From contig NW_025954967.1 in assembly GCF_022376445.1 (NCBI RefSeq), positions 558,001 through 622,000 of the forward strand: 64,000 nt of DNA, read 5' to 3'. The DNA comes from Fomitopsis serialis (Eukaryota > Basidiomycota > Agaricomycetes > Polyporales > Fomitopsidaceae). The position numbers and the translations under genes were made by a program. Under the pieces are notes generated by a model, which saw nothing but the letters and a program-made list of their open reading frames with translations, made no database searches and had not been told where the DNA came from. This document shows, piece by piece, positions 24,314 to 35,791 of this stretch (positions are counted from its first letter, which is position 1; every line of letters begins with the position of its first letter).

Positions 24314-26281
24314 ATGCGTTGGTCTAAGCCCGCCACCCCGACCACGCCAGTGACTCCATGGCCCCCGCACCCTCCCCCGGGGGAGACGGAGCTTGAGCGC
24401 GCCGTGCGGCTGGAGGAAGAGAAGGAGGCGAGGAGGAAGTCGGACGTTATCGACAGGGAGATAGAGCTGGAGCGCGTAGAGCAGCGCAAGCACAAGAACT
24501 GCACGAGAGTGCTGTTGCTCGGTCAGTGCATCCGTTGTCCCCTTGTGCGGCGCAGGCTGAGCGGCGACACGCACCGCCAGGCCAGGCCGAGTCGGGCAAG
24601 TCCACGATGCTGAAGAACTTCCAGCTGTACTTCGCGCCCGGGGCCTTCCACGCCGAGGCGGACGCGTGGCGCGCAGTCATCCATCTCAATCTCGTCCGCT
24701 CCGTGAACTTCATCCTCGACCTGCTGCCCGGCGGCCCGTCGTCGCTGCTGTTCGAGGCCAGCCACCCGCGGCACTTCTCCGACAAGCCGCTGGTCGATGG
24801 TGGGTACTTGCGGCATTTCCGCATGCGCCTGTCTCCTCTCCGCCAGGTGGAGCTCATCCTGGTGCAACGCCTGAGCGCCGACGACCCTTCGCGCGCAGCG
24901 GCCAACGTCGAGGAGGCTATCCCATGGTACTACGGGCGTGCCTCCGAAGTCTCCATACGCGGTGGCTCGGGGTGGAAGGCGCTCCTGCGCCGGAAGCGGA
25001 ACGCGACGCAGGTAGGTGCCCGTCCGGACGACCTGGACAAGGCGAGGCAGATTCTGCATGCCTGCCGACAAGATATCGCCGAGCTCTGGGAACATGCCGA
25101 CGTGCAGCGTGGATTGGAGGCGGAAGACGTGGTGCTGAGAGACCAGTCCGGATTGTGTGTTTGTTCGACTCGGTATCTCGGGCTGTAGCTGACGCCCTCG
25201 CCTCGTAGTTTCCTCGACGAAGCGCTCCGAGTTGCATCCGCCGACTATGAACCAACACCCCGTATGCCTTGTCTTCTGCTGTTGGTGTCTGTATGGTTTC
25301 TGATGTTGTGCAGAGGACATCCTTCGCGCTCGCCTCCAGACGATCGGCGTCGAGCAACACACCATCTCAGTGGAAAGATGTGCATGCTTATGTGTTATCC
25401 CTATTATGAACTCCGTAGCTTACACGTCCTCTGCAGTCGGCCAGCCCAGTCACCGATGGCTCTTCTACGACGTCGGTGGTGCGAAAGGCCAGAGAGGTCA
25501 GTAGCGAAGACATGTGCGACTTCTGCTCGCTAACCTCTTGCTTCAGCCTCATGGGTCCCATTCTTCGATGACGGTGAGTCGCCTATAACTTAAATTTCAT
25601 CCACGATGAGAGGTGCGACCAGACTGTTGTCAGTGGACGCTATCCTCTTCCTATGTCCTATGTCTGCGTTCAACGAGGTCCTCTTGGAAGATCGCAGGAT
25701 GAACAGGCTGGTGAGTCGTCGCGTTGTATATATCTGCAATACTCCAACTCCCGCGGGACGCAGCTCGACTCCTTCAATCTCTGGAAGACAATATGCATGA
25801 GCCGGCTCTTGAAAGGGACGACGTTCATCCTGCTCCTGAACAAGAGCGACATCCTGCAGAGCAAGCTCGAGGCGGGCGTCCCTTCGCGCAGTACGTCAAG
25901 AGCTACAAGGACGGCCCCAACGACCCCGACCACGTCTCCGAATGTGAGTCGCTCCTCGCGCACCCGCCCGCACCCGCCCTCACGGACCGCCCCGACAGAC
26001 CTGAAGCGCAAGTTCGTCGCCATGTGCAAGCACAACTCCGCCCGGGAGCGCCAGCTGCACGTCCACGTAACCTGTGCCACCGTGAGTCCCATCCACGTCC
26101 GCTCCGATCCATGCCCACGTCCGCGTCCATCACCAGGACATCGATACCACCGCCATCGTCATCAACCGCAGTAAGTCCGCTACCACCGTCATTCCGTCGT
26201 GCGGCTCACGAGGGCCACCCGCCCACCGCAGTCCAGGATGCCATCGTCGTGAACAACCTCAGGTCCAGCGACTACATCTAG
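24314..26281 (+). CDS. Divergent heterotrimeric G-protein alpha subunit
   Basis: G-alpha subunits relay receptor signals by binding GTP. About nine exons fit. Exon 1 (24314-24521) starts MRWSKPATPTTPVTPWPPHP and has a charged helix but lacks the usual MGxxxS myristoylation start. The P-loop GQAESGKST is made by joining at 24581. A helical domain follows, with DDLDKARQILHACRQD and FLDEALRVASADYEPT. Switch I is DILRARLQTIG, with Arg and Thr kept. Switch II reads FYDVGGAKGQRASW, so the catalytic Gln that normally follows DVGG is Ala. FILLLNKSDIL (NKxD) and TCATDIDTTA (TCAT) are intact. The protein ends NNLRSSDYI at TAG 26281. Agaricomycetes carry many extra, divergent G-alpha genes, and this fits that class. 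The loss of Gln suggests altered GTP hydrolysis, an inference. Confidence 0.88.
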
Positions 26282-26550
26282 GCTGGGCTGGTTTATTTAT
26301 GGATCGGACGCTGTGCGGCCGCGTGCAAAAGTATGTTTTCCGTAAGTACAGTGCGCGCATCGCTCTTGTATCCGCCCGGCTGTAGCCTTCCTCACGGTAC
26401 TTGTGCCATGTAATTCGTCTGTGTACGCCATGTTTGTTGTGCATCTATGCCATCCTTGAGTCCTCACAGGAACCATACCCTGTGTGGAGACGTGGCATCT
26501 TGTCAGCCACGTCTTTCTCGGTCGATCTACACAAGTATGTTTCTTCGCGA

Positions 26551-27547
26551 CTATCCGGGCACTGGGTAGAGACGCGCCAAATATGTACAGGCAGAACATC
26601 CGCAACCGAAAAGTTCAGGAACCCTCGTGAGGGCAAGATGGCCCCACTCTCTCGTCGTCCAGATATGCGAGCCAGGTAGGCGACAGGCGGTCGCCGCATC
26701 GCAAATGGCAGACGCAACAGGTCGGCTGCAGTCGTGCACGACGATGGCCGGCACCGCGGACGCGGGGTCGACGGGCGCGCCCAGGGATCCGAACGCGGAG
26801 CCGGAGTCGACGGGGAGACCTCGACGATGTCGACGGAGAACTCATCGTCGGGGTTGCACTCGAGCTTCAAGTCGCGCGCCAGGAGGTCTTCAGAGATCAT
26901 CGCTGCCAGGGGCTTTGACTCTGTGACCGTGACCGGGATGATAGAAACGCGGGACGGGCGTCGTGCGCGCGGGAAAGCCGTACAGCTGCCGGGGGGTCCA
27001 GTTGGGCGTGAGGTGGCCCTTGAGCTTCTCCTCGAAGTCTGAGTCGACGAGAGTGGGGCTCGGGGCGCTCTCAACGTCGGAGCTGTTGACCTATCCTCGG
27101 CGACGATCATCAGACCTCTCGGCTGCAGCTTCGAGGGAAAGGAACGAACCTGCTGGACGTGGGTAGCCCCCCACTTCCCGAGGAACTTGCTAGCCAGGGA
27201 CGTTTGCCGCGCGAAGACCTGACCGTGGACATCGTCGGAAGCAAGAGCGGCTTCGGGCCCTGGGAGCCCGCGACGAGCCCGACCGTGCTCGACCCCGAGC
27301 GCAACACAAAGGGGCGTATAGACCGCTCTCCTTTCTTCTTCGCCAGCTGCCTCTTGAACGCGAGGCACTGTCTTAGTATCCGGAAGAGCGCGACGCCGCA
27401 GACGACGGAAACCAGGCAGCGAGCAGATTGTGAAACGAGAGCAGCTTGGGGGTGATGCTGTGGCGGTAGCGGATTGCACATAAGAACAGCAGTAGCATTG
27501 CCGGGAGACGAGGCCGCCGAACTGGAAGCACTAAGAGCAGGCGGCAT
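26551..27547 (-). CDS. Unrecognised protein with a possible membrane segment; frame disrupted
   Basis: I do not recognise this gene. A plausible start at 27547 gives MPPALSASSSAASSPG. A hydrophobic stretch follows (CLVSVVCGVALFRILRQCLA), then a basic run (KRQLAKKKGERSIRP). Further along, convincing protein segments lie in different registers: ASDDVHGQVFARQTSLASKF, DFEEKLKGHLTPNWTPRQLY, TESKPLAAMISEDLLARDLK and VVHDCSRPVASAIC, the last reaching a stop near 26551. One intron (about 27150-27090) and several one-base shifts are needed to connect them. The same kind of shift breaks well known genes nearby, so assembly indels are likely. The downstream neighbour on the other strand is the G-alpha gene, tail to tail. 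Exact extent is uncertain. Confidence 0.4.
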
Positions 27548-28246
27548 GTTGAACTTGGAGTGTTCGGAGGCCTTGAAGCTTGAGGACTTGAGGATAGCAG
27601 CGGAGCGAAAGCAAACGGACACAAGGCGTCGGTGTGCGATGCGCTCGGCTTTTAAGCATTCTGAGGCTGACTGTCGACAATGGGGCTGGCATCCTGACCA
27701 GTCGATCGCGGCCTGCGAACTGGTAGCACTAGCAGTCCTCAACAAGCAATAGCTGCCGTCGGTCAAGTTCCTAATCCAACAGTCAGTCTTCTCAGCAGGA
27801 ACCGTGCAGATAACATACCAGAGGGAGCCGAGTCCAGGACGCCGACATCTTAAATCTGAACGACACACATGCAAAGATCGTGAACGCAACCAACTGTACT
27901 CATGAGCAGCTGTGCCCACATCGATGAGATCGAAGACTGAGTCAGAAGTCACTCAGCCACTTCTCTGTTGCGAATTAAATGCATGCATGAGAAATTGCGT
28001 GAAGATCATCTGATTGCAAGAGACCAGGCGCGTTGAGGCCCATACTCTCATAGAACATATACATCCATATCACACCCCTCACCCAGCACCGCGAAGCGCC
28101 CCAGCACCACGCACACGCACGCCGCGGCGCGAAGGCTCTACCAGCCATCAACTAAATCGGGATGTTGAGAATCCCTTCCCAGGACCTTTTTCATCGGTGA
28201 GGGCACGTTGAGGCCGTCTGTCTCGATATCGTCCTACCACGACCCC
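27548..28246. other. Intergenic stretch between unknown gene (-) and SAHH (-)
   Basis: About 0.7 kb, holding the SAHH 3' flank and the presumed promoter of the unknown gene. Nothing else was recognised. Confidence 0.45.
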
Positions 28247-29924
28247 CTAGTAGCGGTAGTGGGCGGGCTTGTAGGGACCGCTGACGGGGATGTCGAGGTA
28301 CTTGGACTGCTCGTTGCTGAGCGTGGTCAGCTTGACGTTGAGCTGCTTGAGGTGCGCGCGCGCGACCTCCTCGTCGAGCTCCTTGGGCAGCATGTGCACG
28401 CCGAGCGGGAATGCAGAGTTGTTCGTCCAGAGCGCGATCTGCGCGAGCACCTGGTTGGTGAAGGAGAAGGACATGACGAAGGACGGGTGGCCGGTGGCAC
28501 AGCCGAGGTTGACAAGACGGCCCTCGGCGAGGAGGAGGATGTGGCGGCCGCTGGGCATGGTGTAGCGGTCAACCTGGGGCTTGATGTTGACGACGGATTT
28601 CGCGTTGGCTTTGAGCCAGGCAACGTCGATCTCGACATCGAAGTGACCAATGTTCGAGACGATGGCATCCTCGGGCATGACCAGGAAGTGCTCGCCGCGG
28701 ATGATGTCACGGTTACCAGTGGTGGTGACGAAGACGTTGGCGCGGGGAGCAGCATCCTCCATCGTCGCGACCTCGTAACCAGCCATCGCAGCTTGAAGGG
28801 CGTTGATGGGGTCGATCTCAGTGACAATGACACGAGCACCGTAGGCAGCCAGGGATTGCGCACACTGTACAATCATCAGATACGATGACAGTATGATTGA
28901 TGAACACACGTACACCCTTGCCAACGTCACCGAAACCAGCGACGACAGCGACCTTGCCAGCAAGCATAACATCGGTGGCACGCTTGATACCGTCAACGAG
29001 GGACTCGCGGCAACCGTAGTAGTTGTCAAACTTGGACTTGGTGACGGAGTCGTTGACGTTGATGGCGGGACCTTGAGTGTGCCCTCACGGAACTTACGGT
29101 AGAGGTGGTGCACACCAGTAGTCGTCTCCTCGGAGAGACCACGGATGCCGGCGAGGTACTGGGGGTACTTTCGTGCACGAGGCTCGTGAGATCACCTCCG
29201 TCGTCGAGGATCATGTTGAGGGCTTGCCATCGGTGAAGGCGCACAGCGTCTGGTCGATGCACCAGAGGTATTCCTCCTCAGTCTCACCCTTCCAGGCGTA
29301 GACGGGAACGCCAGTCGCAGCGATGCTAATCAATGTAAGATCGATTAGTCGACGGCTCTCACGAGTATTGATGAAACACGAACGCGGCAGCAGCATGGTC
29401 TTGTGTCGAGAAGATGTTCTGCAGAAAGAAAATATGTCCCACTTCAGTACAGTCCGCATGTAGGATGATCTAATACCCACGCATGAAGACCATGAGACCT
29501 CAGCGCCGAGAGCCGACAACGTCTCGATGAGCACGGCAGTTTGGATGGTCCTGAAGGGTAACCATGAGCAAACTGAGGGGGAAGCAGCAACAGCTAGACT
29601 TACATGTGCAAGCAACCAGCGATGCGCGCGCCCTTCAAGGGCTTGGAGGCACCGTACTGATGAGAATAATTCATACCGACTTCACAGTAATTTCACTACG
29701 ATTCCAGCGCACCTTCTCGCGCATGTACATAAGACCGGGCATCTCATTCTGCGTGATGAACGGCTCGTCAGAACATGGTGAGCCATAAAATGAGGTCTTT
29801 ACTGACCTCGGCGAGCTCGATCTCCTTGCGACCGAACGCGGCAAGAGAAATGTCTAACTCAAACTTTGAGCTCCTCGCTGTTCAAATTCTTGCAGAGGCA
29901 CTTACCAGCAACCTTGTAGACCAT
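28247..29924 (-). CDS. SAH1: Adenosylhomocysteinase (S-adenosyl-L-homocysteine hydrolase)
   Basis: This NAD-dependent cytosolic enzyme splits S-adenosylhomocysteine into adenosine and homocysteine, keeping methylation reactions running. The start at 29924 reads [20 protein letters not shown] over two exons. [75 protein letters not shown] (NAD-binding glycine motif), [11 protein letters not shown] and the terminal PAHYRY follow, all diagnostic. About nine exons. Three single-base losses interrupt the frame: a GGG run at 29220-29222, a TTT run at 29169-29171 and a GGG run at 29067-29069 (plus-strand bases). Each would be repaired by one more identical base, and the protein beyond each is fully conserved. 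For such a conserved, normally essential enzyme, assembly error is far likelier than decay. Confidence 0.93.
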
Positions 29925-30143
29925 CTTTGCGTGCAGATCGAGAGTAAAAGTCAACGGGGAGGAAGGTGAGGGGAAGAGACAGAGGGGGGTGAGAACTGGC
30001 ACGATAACGCGGATCGAATTTATTGAGCTGCATCACGTGCGCGACCAAATACTTCGCCGTGCGACTGGCCTATGAACGTTGTTCGCTTTCCCTCACTTGC
30101 CCAGGCTCAGAAATCTGACGATTCTTCATGGCTTTTCCTGTTT
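29925..30143. promoter_or_regulatory. Divergent promoter between SAHH and the Som1-like gene, with a CACGTG motif
   Basis: Only 219 bp separate the two start codons, so the genes share a bidirectional promoter. A perfect CACGTG lies at 30034-30039. In yeasts CACGTG is bound by Cbf1 and marks sulfur-amino-acid and mitochondrial genes. The link here is inference. Confidence 0.5.
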
Positions 30144-30570
30144 ATGGCTTCTCAAGCTAGTGGTGAGACCAAAGGCGCCTCCAGCAAATGCCGGCTGGCG
30201 GAGATTGTGCAGTACAAATGCGACATTGAGGTCGGAAAGCGAGGCGAACCGCAGGTACATTGCTGGCCGGTGCCACGAATATTCAGGATGTGAGTCTCAC
30301 GGGCTGTCCTTCGCGTACATTGAAGCTAAGAGCTTGGGAATCCAGCTGCCCCGGGCGACCGGCCGTGGAACTAACGCGCTTCGTGGAGATGAACATGAGT
30401 ACCGGTGAGGTACATCTCCCGCCGGAAGCTAGGTATGCTTGCCTAGTTTGTGTGCGACATGTGCGCTCGAGTTATCTGTGATCTAGCCAAAATTACCGAA
30501 AGGAAAACCCTGGCGGGACATCGTGCACTACGATGAGAAGGTCGCCGAACTGACGGGTGAAAAGGCTTGA
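30144..30570 (+). CDS. Small mitochondrial Som1-like protein
   Basis: Som1-family proteins are short, cysteine-containing mitochondrial proteins associated in yeast with the inner-membrane peptidase. Three exons: 30144-30289, 30346-30432 and 30487-30570. The protein starts MASQASGETKGASS. It continues KCRLAEIVQYKCDIE and QVHCWPVPRIFRICPGRP, then VELTRFVEMNMSTGEVHLPP and finally LPKGKPWRDIVHYDEK, ending at TGA. The C-x-L-x-E-x-V-x-Y-x-C and C-x-P...F-R pattern is what points to Som1; the rest resembles small conserved fungal proteins. Exon 3 is one base short of keeping the frame. The AAAA run at 30489-30492 would need five As, like the other homopolymer losses here. An upstream ATG at 30072 is in frame, but the second fits the short family better. 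The Som1 assignment is from memory of the pattern and is moderate. Confidence 0.6.
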
Positions 30571-33500
30571 GCCAATGGCCGTGAGTACTCTGTGCGACCC
30601 TTCAAGATCATCTATGGGTCTGACCTGCCCTGTTGTAGCGTTTTTAGGCAACCTAGCTGGAATAGCACTGTTGGCTTGCCACTTGTCGCTACATCCGGTC
30701 CCTCAACAACCGACGGATGGACAACGTTCCCATAGAATTCATGTCGCTGCATCCGAGTCGACAGACGCAGAGCCTTTTCTTCTCCTACCCGCGCGTGGCG
30801 CTGGTCTGCATATGCTTCCTCGACGTGGTATCTGTCTGCTGTGCGAGGAGGCCCTGTTGGTATCGAGGAGCTGTGGTCCGTGGTATGGTGTTCGCCGTTG
30901 AGATTGCATCTGCATCTGTTATTGAAATCAGCCTCACATGGCCGCCATGCAACTAGGATGTCACCAGAAGCAAGAGTACGATTATCTCCAGGTCGCTCAT
31001 CGACAATGAACCACTTGAACAGCGAACGGACCTTGCAAACGATCTTTGAGGTACACATGTGGTAACTGTGCTCTGCGGATTTACCGTCGAACGACATGCT
31101 TATCACCGAGGAAGAGTTGACGGAACATGTTGAAGCCCCTTCCCCCGAAGATGCACGGAAACGTAGTGCAGTGCTTGCAGGCTGATTTCTCCCGCGATCC
31201 GTCTGTGTAACTGAAGCCCTCAAAGATAGGGGTACCATGGCTTCCATCATCTATTTGTGGAATAATGTCTGGTTCGGGCATGCGAATTGCTCAACCTGGA
31301 GGGTCGACGTCTGTCGTTGGACCGTATTGGCGGTGCGTGGTCTGCGAGAGTATTGATGGTGGCCTTACTTACCTAGGCCTGTCAGTTATATTTAGGCTTG
31401 CGGTGTATCAGTTCTGCTAACTAGTATGGTCCGGATACTCAGTCTCTGCTGCTGACCAAAGAATCCCCTGGACACGCGGTGCAGTCAGCAGCCGCTGTCG
31501 CAGTATGATGGATTGAGCAAAGCTGTCAGCGTACACGAAACCGGCTTGATGCACTGGCGACGTACGCAATGTGCTCGGCCCATATGGCGGTTATCCTCCT
31601 GCGATGCATTCCGTGTGGTTCGCTTTATAGATGGAGTGACGCGAACGCCGTGTACGTCTACATCGCTGATTACCACTATTGCTATGCTCGACTCACCCCA
31701 AGTTGTCCAGAGTGGGTTATCCTGGTTCACGGATAGTGCGACCAGAGTCTGACAGTAAATGCGTCAGCTCCCATCAAAAAGCACACAAGCCGGTGCGCAG
31801 ACATACGTGCTCAATCAGAAGTCCATGTCGATCATTTTCCCACCCCCGACAATTAGGCATCGCGGGACCCCAACTAGATCGTCACATCATGTTGAACAGT
31901 GGCACTGTGGCACGGCATGATGGCTGGACCGGAGTCCTGACCCTCACTACTGGCATGACTGGCCGTTACCACCGCGACGCACCAGGACTTGCACGGCAAG
32001 CATATCATTCGGGTGAGCCTCCGGTGTCGCACGGTCATGATGCCGCAGCGCAAGGCGGAGCGGATGGCGCGGATGATGAGATGATAGCAAACAGAACTGC
32101 CCCGGCTTCCCCTCGTTGTCTTCCGGACAGCCCGTACCGGCACAGCCACCCATCATCGCAGGTTGTTTCCGACCCCGGTCCAGCAACACTATACCGTTCT
32201 CTCTTATGGGTCGATGTTTGTTGTCGGTGATAGTGCCAGTGAGTATACCTGCTTACATCGCGGGATGCGCCGAACTTACAGATCATTGGAGCGCTGCTCT
32301 ACCGCATCTTGTACATTGTGCATGCTAACTTTGAGACGGGGATCGTGGACACTAGACCATGCACGCAAAGTCGGCGATCGTGGGACCTGTTGCCCATCAT
32401 TAGGGTTTGCGACCGACTTGCGACACACAACTTTCGGTCCCGGCGGCATAGCTACTTTTGGCCCCTATGGACGGTTGTCCCAGCGCTATGGCCGCTCGCT
32501 GAACCCTGTACAGAGTTCAACATGGCAGACTCCTTTCGGAGGCGGGCAGGTACATACAGCCGAACGAGGCCGCTAAGCCTTCCCCTTTCCGGTATTTCGA
32601 AGTTCTTTAGACCTTCGCTTCACCTCGGGATCCTCACTCGACTCCGAGGGCCCGCTTTCATTAACACCCTTTTTAAACGATATCATCATGAACCGTGTCT
32701 CATAGGCTGCGCGAGACTGCATCATACGGCAATATATTGAAATCGTGCTAATGTCAGTTGGACGTCAGCCAACGTTGCTACTCCACAGCCACGCCATGTC
32801 TGACTCTGAGGACCGTATGCACGTACGTATGCGTTTGGAAAGTCAGCCTTTCGACTCTCATGCTCGTCATGAAACGGCACTATCATGTTGATGGCTGACG
32901 GTGACGTCGAACTCATTGTCTATCAAACAGTCTGTCCCCAACAGTGGCGACATCGGCGGGCCACATTGGGCTGTTGGTACTGCGGGCTTTACGGCTAGAT
33001 ATCTCGAGAAGGTATAATTGTGGCAGTTTCTGGGACTGCATCCGCTCGTCCATTGATTCGGCTTGTTTTGCAGATGCTATGCTGGGCTGGGACATCATGA
33101 GGATCAACGAAGCGGTGCTCATACTCCATAGCCCGTCGTCTCATGACAACATGTGATTTTGTACGTACCAGTACACCATCGACCGCGTAGTGATGACACG
33201 CAGACGGCACGCAGCTTCGTGGCATAGAAACCGTTTGGAAACTTGGAAACAGTGCTCAATCTTGGCTAAACGCCCATGTTCAGCTTCAGATCATTCGGAG
33301 ATCGTGGTGCCTCGCGACCTCTCTGATCATCGTCCTGGTTGAAGTCGACGCCATCGGTCGCTTGTGAGTCTGCGACCGTAATGTACGCTGAACGGGAGTG
33401 CGGTGGCACTGCCAGCTGATGTCTCGTTTCACGTCCCTTATAACAGCGTGTACCAGCACCTCACACCCCCATCACTGCCGAGAGACACTGTGTTCGTGCT

Positions 33501-33657
33501 CACTTGAGCTGGCATCTCCTCCTCCCCTTGCTTCTCGACAATCCACCTTCCTTCGGATCTCGCCCTCTGTTTGCGAGTCTGGACAATTTCTAATACTGCC
33601 ATCCGACCTGTTGGCTCGTGAAGTTGATTTTCCAATTGGATATCGTCGTTCGTGACA
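30571..33657. other. 3-kb stretch without a firm gene
   Basis: This region contains only unconvincing frames, apart from one possible minus-strand gene at 30612-31281. I could not find helices of DUF6534/DUF6533 type, transposase or polymerase motifs, or long repeats. It may hold decayed genes. Confidence 0.4.
30612..31281 (-). CDS. Possible unrecognised two-exon gene
   Basis: A first exon from 31281 reads MPEPDIIPQIDDGSHGTPIF and FNMFRQLFLGDKHVV with a CKHC pair, then meets a GTAAAT donor. Across about 55 bp an open frame resumes as IVCKVRSLFKWFIVDERPGD and SGDILVAWRPCEADFNNRC, running to 30612. The composition looks protein-like, but I know no family. Splice signals fit loosely. It could be chance. 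Confidence 0.25.
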
Positions 33658-34941
33658 ATGTCGTACTCCCATACATCGTGGTCGACAAAAGAAGAAGGCG
33701 GGCAAGGGCAGTATGCCGACGCTCCAGAAGCAGTAGGCTTCCCTCAGGTGAGCCACATAGCGCTGTACCTTATCAATGTCTCAACTCACACGACAACGCG
33801 ACAGGCACCCCATTTCCGACGCGTTCCTGAGCGCGGAATGGTTAGACAGGCGTCGTCGAGTCCAACGTCGAGTCTGTCCGGCGCTATGGGAGATGCCCAC
33901 ATCACGAACTCTCATTTAGGTGGCAGCGTACCCTCGGGAATGGCCTGGTCCATCCCCCAAGGTGCCTACGGCCAACTGGCGGATGACAGCTCCATGTCCG
34001 CTTTTGGACCTGCGCCGCCTACTCCCGCCTCGGCAGGCCCTTCGGGCCAGTTCTCTCTTTACTCGTACCAAACTCCGTACAATACCCCGTCATATAGTCC
34101 TAATCCTGATCCGTACCCTCATCATTCTTCCGCCCTTCCCTCCCCAACTTCGTTCGCTGAGCAGTTCGCAATGCAGCAAGCTCGCGCAGATGTAATGGCA
34201 CACGCTCATCAAGGGTTGTCCACCCCCGGCCCCGCGACACCTACCTCCGCCGGCGCCATGGCCGGGTCTATGTCTATGGCCCCGAGCCCCATCCCAGGCG
34301 CGGTCCCGATGGGACGAGACCCCCGACGCTCCAGCTCAGAGGAGATCCGGCGGCTGCACCAACGGATCGCAGAGCTCGAGGCCGACCGCGACACCGTGGT
34401 CCAGCGTGCACACCAGCTGAGCAAGAGCTGGCGCGTCGTATGGGCGGGCTGGCGAGCTCGTTCGCCTCGGGATCCGCCCTCCCTCTCCCATGCCCACCCT
34501 ACACACCCGTCCGCGCTGGAAGAAGAATGGCGGGCGCGCACCGAGGCCCGCCGGAAGATCTTCTGCGGCGTCAACCGCGCCGGCAACGCACTGTGTGCGT
34601 GGCACGACTCCCGCAGGGAACGCAGGGCGTACCCGCCGCGCAACGCGCCGCCCGGCATGCTCAACTGCGGCTGCACGTACGAGCAGGCGCTCTTCGAAGA
34701 GAGCCTCTCGTACCACGGCGTGGGCAGCTACCACCCCGGCGAGTCCGTGCGGATGGACCCCGCGTTGCGGAATCCGCTCCTCAAGCTCCTCGAAGAACGC
34801 TACAACTACCGCGACGGCGACTTCGACTTCGACCCCGTCACGCGGACGTGGCGGAACGGCGAGGGCGCCGCCTACTGGGAACAGAGGCTCGCGTCCGGTG
34901 CGGCGAACACGCGGCGCGCCCGCGGTGACGACCGTCGATGA
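33658..34941 (+). CDS. Conserved agaricomycete protein of unknown function
   Basis: The start MSYSHTSWSTKEEGGQGQYA (ATG 33658, six bases after another in-frame ATG at 33652) leads to an intron of 57 bp (33748-33804). The intron is a multiple of three, so the frame reads through it. A Pro/Ser/Tyr-rich disordered half follows. Then a short coiled coil (EEIRRLHQRIAELEADRDTV) and a conserved C-terminal block with CAWHDSRRERRAYPPRNAPP, MLNCGCTYEQALFEESL, and NPLLKLLEERYNYRDGDFDF. The stretch encoded by about 34435-34530 differs in character and may be an unspliced intron. The C-terminal block, with several Cys and His residues and the CGCTYE motif, recurs in related mushrooms as far as I recall, but no function is known. 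The coiled coil suggests dimerisation. It ends at TGA 34941. Confidence 0.7.
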   Translation: MSYSHTSWSTKEEGGQGQYADAPEAVGFPQVSHIALYLINVSTHTTTRQAPHFRRVPERGMVRQASSSPTSSLSGAMGDAHITNSHLGGSVPSGMAWSIPQGAYGQLADDSSMSAFGPAPPTPASAGPSGQFSLYSYQTPYNTPSYSPNPDPYPHHSSALPSPTSFAEQFAMQQARADVMAHAHQGLSTPGPATPTSAGAMAGSMSMAPSPIPGAVPMGRDPRRSSSEEIRRLHQRIAELEADRDTVVQRAHQLSKSWRVVWAGWRARSPRDPPSLSHAHPTHPSALEEEWRARTEARRKIFCGVNRAGNALCAWHDSRRERRAYPPRNAPPGMLNCGCTYEQALFEESLSYHGVGSYHPGESVRMDPALRNPLLKLLEERYNYRDGDFDFDPVTRTWRNGEGAAYWEQRLASGAANTRRARGDDRR

Positions 34942-35791
34942 GCCCGTGCCAACCCCCAAAAATGTCTGCATGCATATGAACTGTGTGAGTTCTTCATTCC
35001 ATCTCATCGCATTGTCGCATTTTCCTCCTTCTCTCCACACATGCATCTGCTATCGTCCAACAGTTCGACCTTAATCCGGACACTCTCGTTTCCGCCTCCG
35101 CTGCACCCCTGCATTACTACACTATGTCTCATAGAACATTCTTTTCTCGCTCCATTCTTTGTATCCCCACTGTAGCCATCATCCCGTACCCCGGTCTTTT
35201 TCTCTGCTCGATAGAGGTTTGGTCATAGGTCCCCCACTGTATCCTTAGTTGCCCTTACGATTGCTCCGTAATCAATGGACCTAGTCCACGTTGTAACTTA
35301 GCCCCCACGTCGGTGCAACCGACTCGTCCGGGACTCCACTCAGGACGCGTATGCCTGCAGGTACCGTACAGCCAGTCTGTCAAATCACGCCGAGATCTGT
35401 CGTGACGCCTTACAGCCCCGCTATGCTGATGCAGGTTTCATTGGAGCAAAACAGGGCAAGCCGGTCTGACACCGACAGCGTACTCCTCACCGGACTCGGG
35501 AATATCGAGCTGACGGAGCCTCACTGTATTGCCTCTGGCCGCAGCGAACCACAGCATCCGGTGGGTCGTAAATCCCGCTCGAATTGTTTTGCGGGTGATT
35601 CGTTCGTTACATCAAGCCTTTGGAATTACATCACTGGGAAGATACTGAGTCGGTGGACAGAGCGGGGATTGCGAAGCCGAGAGGAGACAGCGGACGATGG
35701 AACGAAGCCATGACGGACTTGAACTGAGGGGCTCAAGCGCTTACTGGTAAGCGCCAGACTCCATGAATAGCGCTGTTGTTTGGAGCAAACA
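34942..35791. other. Convergent 3' flanks
   Basis: 850 bp between the conserved hypothetical (+) and the GST (-). C/T-rich sequence after 34980 is compatible with a 3' untranslated region. A 120-codon frame at 35351-35713 (+) is unsupported. Confidence 0.45.

Noticed and set aside
28247..29924. SAHH as a pseudogene
   Set aside because: All three breaks are one-base homopolymer losses with perfect conservation beyond; the enzyme is normally essential, so error is the better explanation.
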